Assembly: GCF_002395745.1 (NCBI RefSeq)
Contig: NZ_DGUN01000074.1
Coordinates: 20,750-51,950 of the forward strand
Source: Fibrobacter sp. UBA4309
GTDB lineage: Bacteria > Fibrobacterota > Fibrobacteria > Fibrobacterales > Fibrobacteraceae
Direction: 5' to 3'
DNA: 31,201 bases
In this document: in pieces, positions 30,336-31,201 of the stretch
How the letters are laid out: each line of letters opens with the position of its first letter
Position numbering within the stretch: position 1 is the stretch's first letter
Notes under the pieces: model-generated
Database searches by the model: none
Told to the model about the DNA's origin: nothing
Seen by the model: only the letters and a program-made list of their open reading frames with translations
Translations under genes and position numbers: made by a program

Positions 30336-31201
30336 CTAATGGTTATTCGTGTACGGCACTACCTTGATCTTCGCGTTGTTGCGGATTTCAATGTTGAAAG
30401 CGAGAATGCTTCCGTAGAAAGTTCCGGAGTTGCTGCGATTGTCTACGTTGACCCTGGAATAGGGAGCGACAATGCGGCCTGCGAAGGTCCTGTCGAAGCT
30501 ATAGTCCCTATCGTACGTACTGAACAGGACTTCGAAACTGCGACCGATATTCACGAGGTCCTCTTCGGTATGGTTCAGCGTGGCGCGCCAGATGAACTCG
30601 CCGTCAATATGCAGATAGGTCGGCTGGCCGGGATTGGAGAACTCGACGATGGCGTTGGGGTCGGTCTGGAGGTTGTCGATATAGATTTCTCCGGGAGGAA
30701 TGATGAGCTTGCCTCCATCAGCTACCTTGACGGTGCTGTAATCGATGCTCGGATCCAGTGTCATGGTCTCGTTTCTGCGGACTTCGACGCCGTCAATGTA
30801 GGACTGGTCGCCGAAAATGTCGATCACGGTCGGGAACAGTTCGTTGAAGTTGCTCGGAATGTGGTGGACGACTTCGCCGCCAATGAGATACCAGTACGGG
30901 GTAGAATGGCTTGAAATAGAGGCGTTTTCGCCATAGAGATTGATGTTGCCGTGAACATGGGTTCCGCCCTGGCCATACTGGAAGTAGATGGTGGCCGGCG
31001 TGTGGATGGCGCCGACGTTGTTGCCGGAGCCGACAATCAGCGGATAATGTATGTTGGCCTGGATGCCCGCACTGGCAAGATCGCAGTAATCGCCATTGCT
31101 CTTAGCGCAGTTGACATTTTCCCTTAAGAGAAGCGTAGAGATGGCGTAAATGCCCGGAATCTGGCTTTCGATGACCGGGTCAGTTTCACCGCCGAGTTCG
31201 G
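30336..31201 (-). CDS. Partial secreted beta-structured protein cut by the right edge
   Basis: The frame is open from the window edge to the TAG at 30338-30336, giving about 288 residues of the C-terminal part; the start is outside. A GTG at 30827 is only an internal codon, since the coding pattern continues unbroken upstream (for example VIESQIPGIYAISTLLL and GGTHVHGNINLYGENASI). The sequence is strand-rich and polar with little charge. The end (GRIVAPYSRVNVDNRS, then GTFYGSILAFNIEIRNN) resembles the APxAxV...FxGxIxAxxI pattern of the DUF7305 / choice-of-anchor A type beta-helical domains of surface proteins. I do not assign a function. Confidence 0.65.
   Translation of the reverse strand, partial: ELGGETDPVIESQIPGIYAISTLLLRENVNCAKSNGDYCDLASAGIQANIHYPLIVGSGNNVGAIHTPATIYFQYGQGGTHVHGNINLYGENASISSHSTPYWYLIGGEVVHHIPSNFNELFPTVIDIFGDQSYIDGVEVRRNETMTLDPSIDYSTVKVADGGKLIIPPGEIYIDNLQTDPNAIVEFSNPGQPTYLHIDGEFIWRATLNHTEEDLVNIGRSFEVLFSTYDRDYSFDRTFAGRIVAPYSRVNVDNRSNSGTFYGSILAFNIEIRNNAKIKVVPYTNNH

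Noticed and set aside
29865..30914. Plus-strand frame of 349 codons across the TPR gene end, terminator and beginning of the convergent gene
   Set aside because: It runs through the strong hairpin and two genes in other frames; its composition is that of a shadow frame.

Overview
The window looks like chromosomal DNA of a Fibrobacter-type bacterium (phylum Fibrobacterota). The grounds are a Fib_succ_major paralogous domain, lipoproteins with a poly-serine linker after the lipobox, large secreted repeat proteins ending in a type IX-secretion-like C-terminal domain, a TonB-dependent receptor followed by a DUF4249-like lipoprotein, and A/T-rich start regions. The assignment rests on recognised motifs only; no database search was possible. 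No rRNA, tRNA, CRISPR array, transposase or prophage gene was seen.

Layout. 1-215 is the C-terminal winged helix-turn-helix of a gene cut by the left edge. 240-3473 holds four + strand genes: an exported nitroreductase-like protein, an exported CPPC thioredoxin-like protein, a SIR2-like protein and a flavodoxin-fold FMN reductase. 3552-7152 is an overlapping three-gene unit: ECF sigma factor, membrane anti-sigma factor with a DUF4384-like domain, and an exported caspase-like protease fused to a 13-residue repeat solenoid and an outer-membrane-like end. 7274-14869 is a four-gene unit in which two very large paralogous beta-helix surface proteins flank two tiny paralogous peptides of 47 and 49 residues. 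On the minus strand, 17218-14875 encodes two lipoproteins for peptidoglycan fragment processing (LD-carboxypeptidase S66, then a GH3 NagZ-like enzyme). 17350-21499 is a TonB-dependent receptor plus DUF4249-like lipoprotein. 21579-24692 is a zinc-ribbon/Fib_succ_major protein, a STAS anti-sigma antagonist and a membrane phosphatase/kinase fusion. 24796-30223 is a complete TonB energising operon (DUF3450, TtpC-like ExbB, ExbB, ExbD, TonB, TPR). A minus-strand secreted protein runs off the right edge from a strong terminator at 30242-30266.

How it may work together. Four genes or operons (FMN reductase, ECF sigma, TonB-dependent receptor, TonB operon) are each preceded by the same two-block element, GTRACA, exactly 17 bases, TGTT. 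This looks like a promoter class and would tie the receptor, its energiser and the sigma/caspase unit into one regulon; that is inference. The second striking theme is repetitive DNA inside genes: palindromic dispersed repeats lie in frame in a signal peptide and in a receptor linker, and simple-sequence repeats form the hydrophobic core of two other signal peptides.
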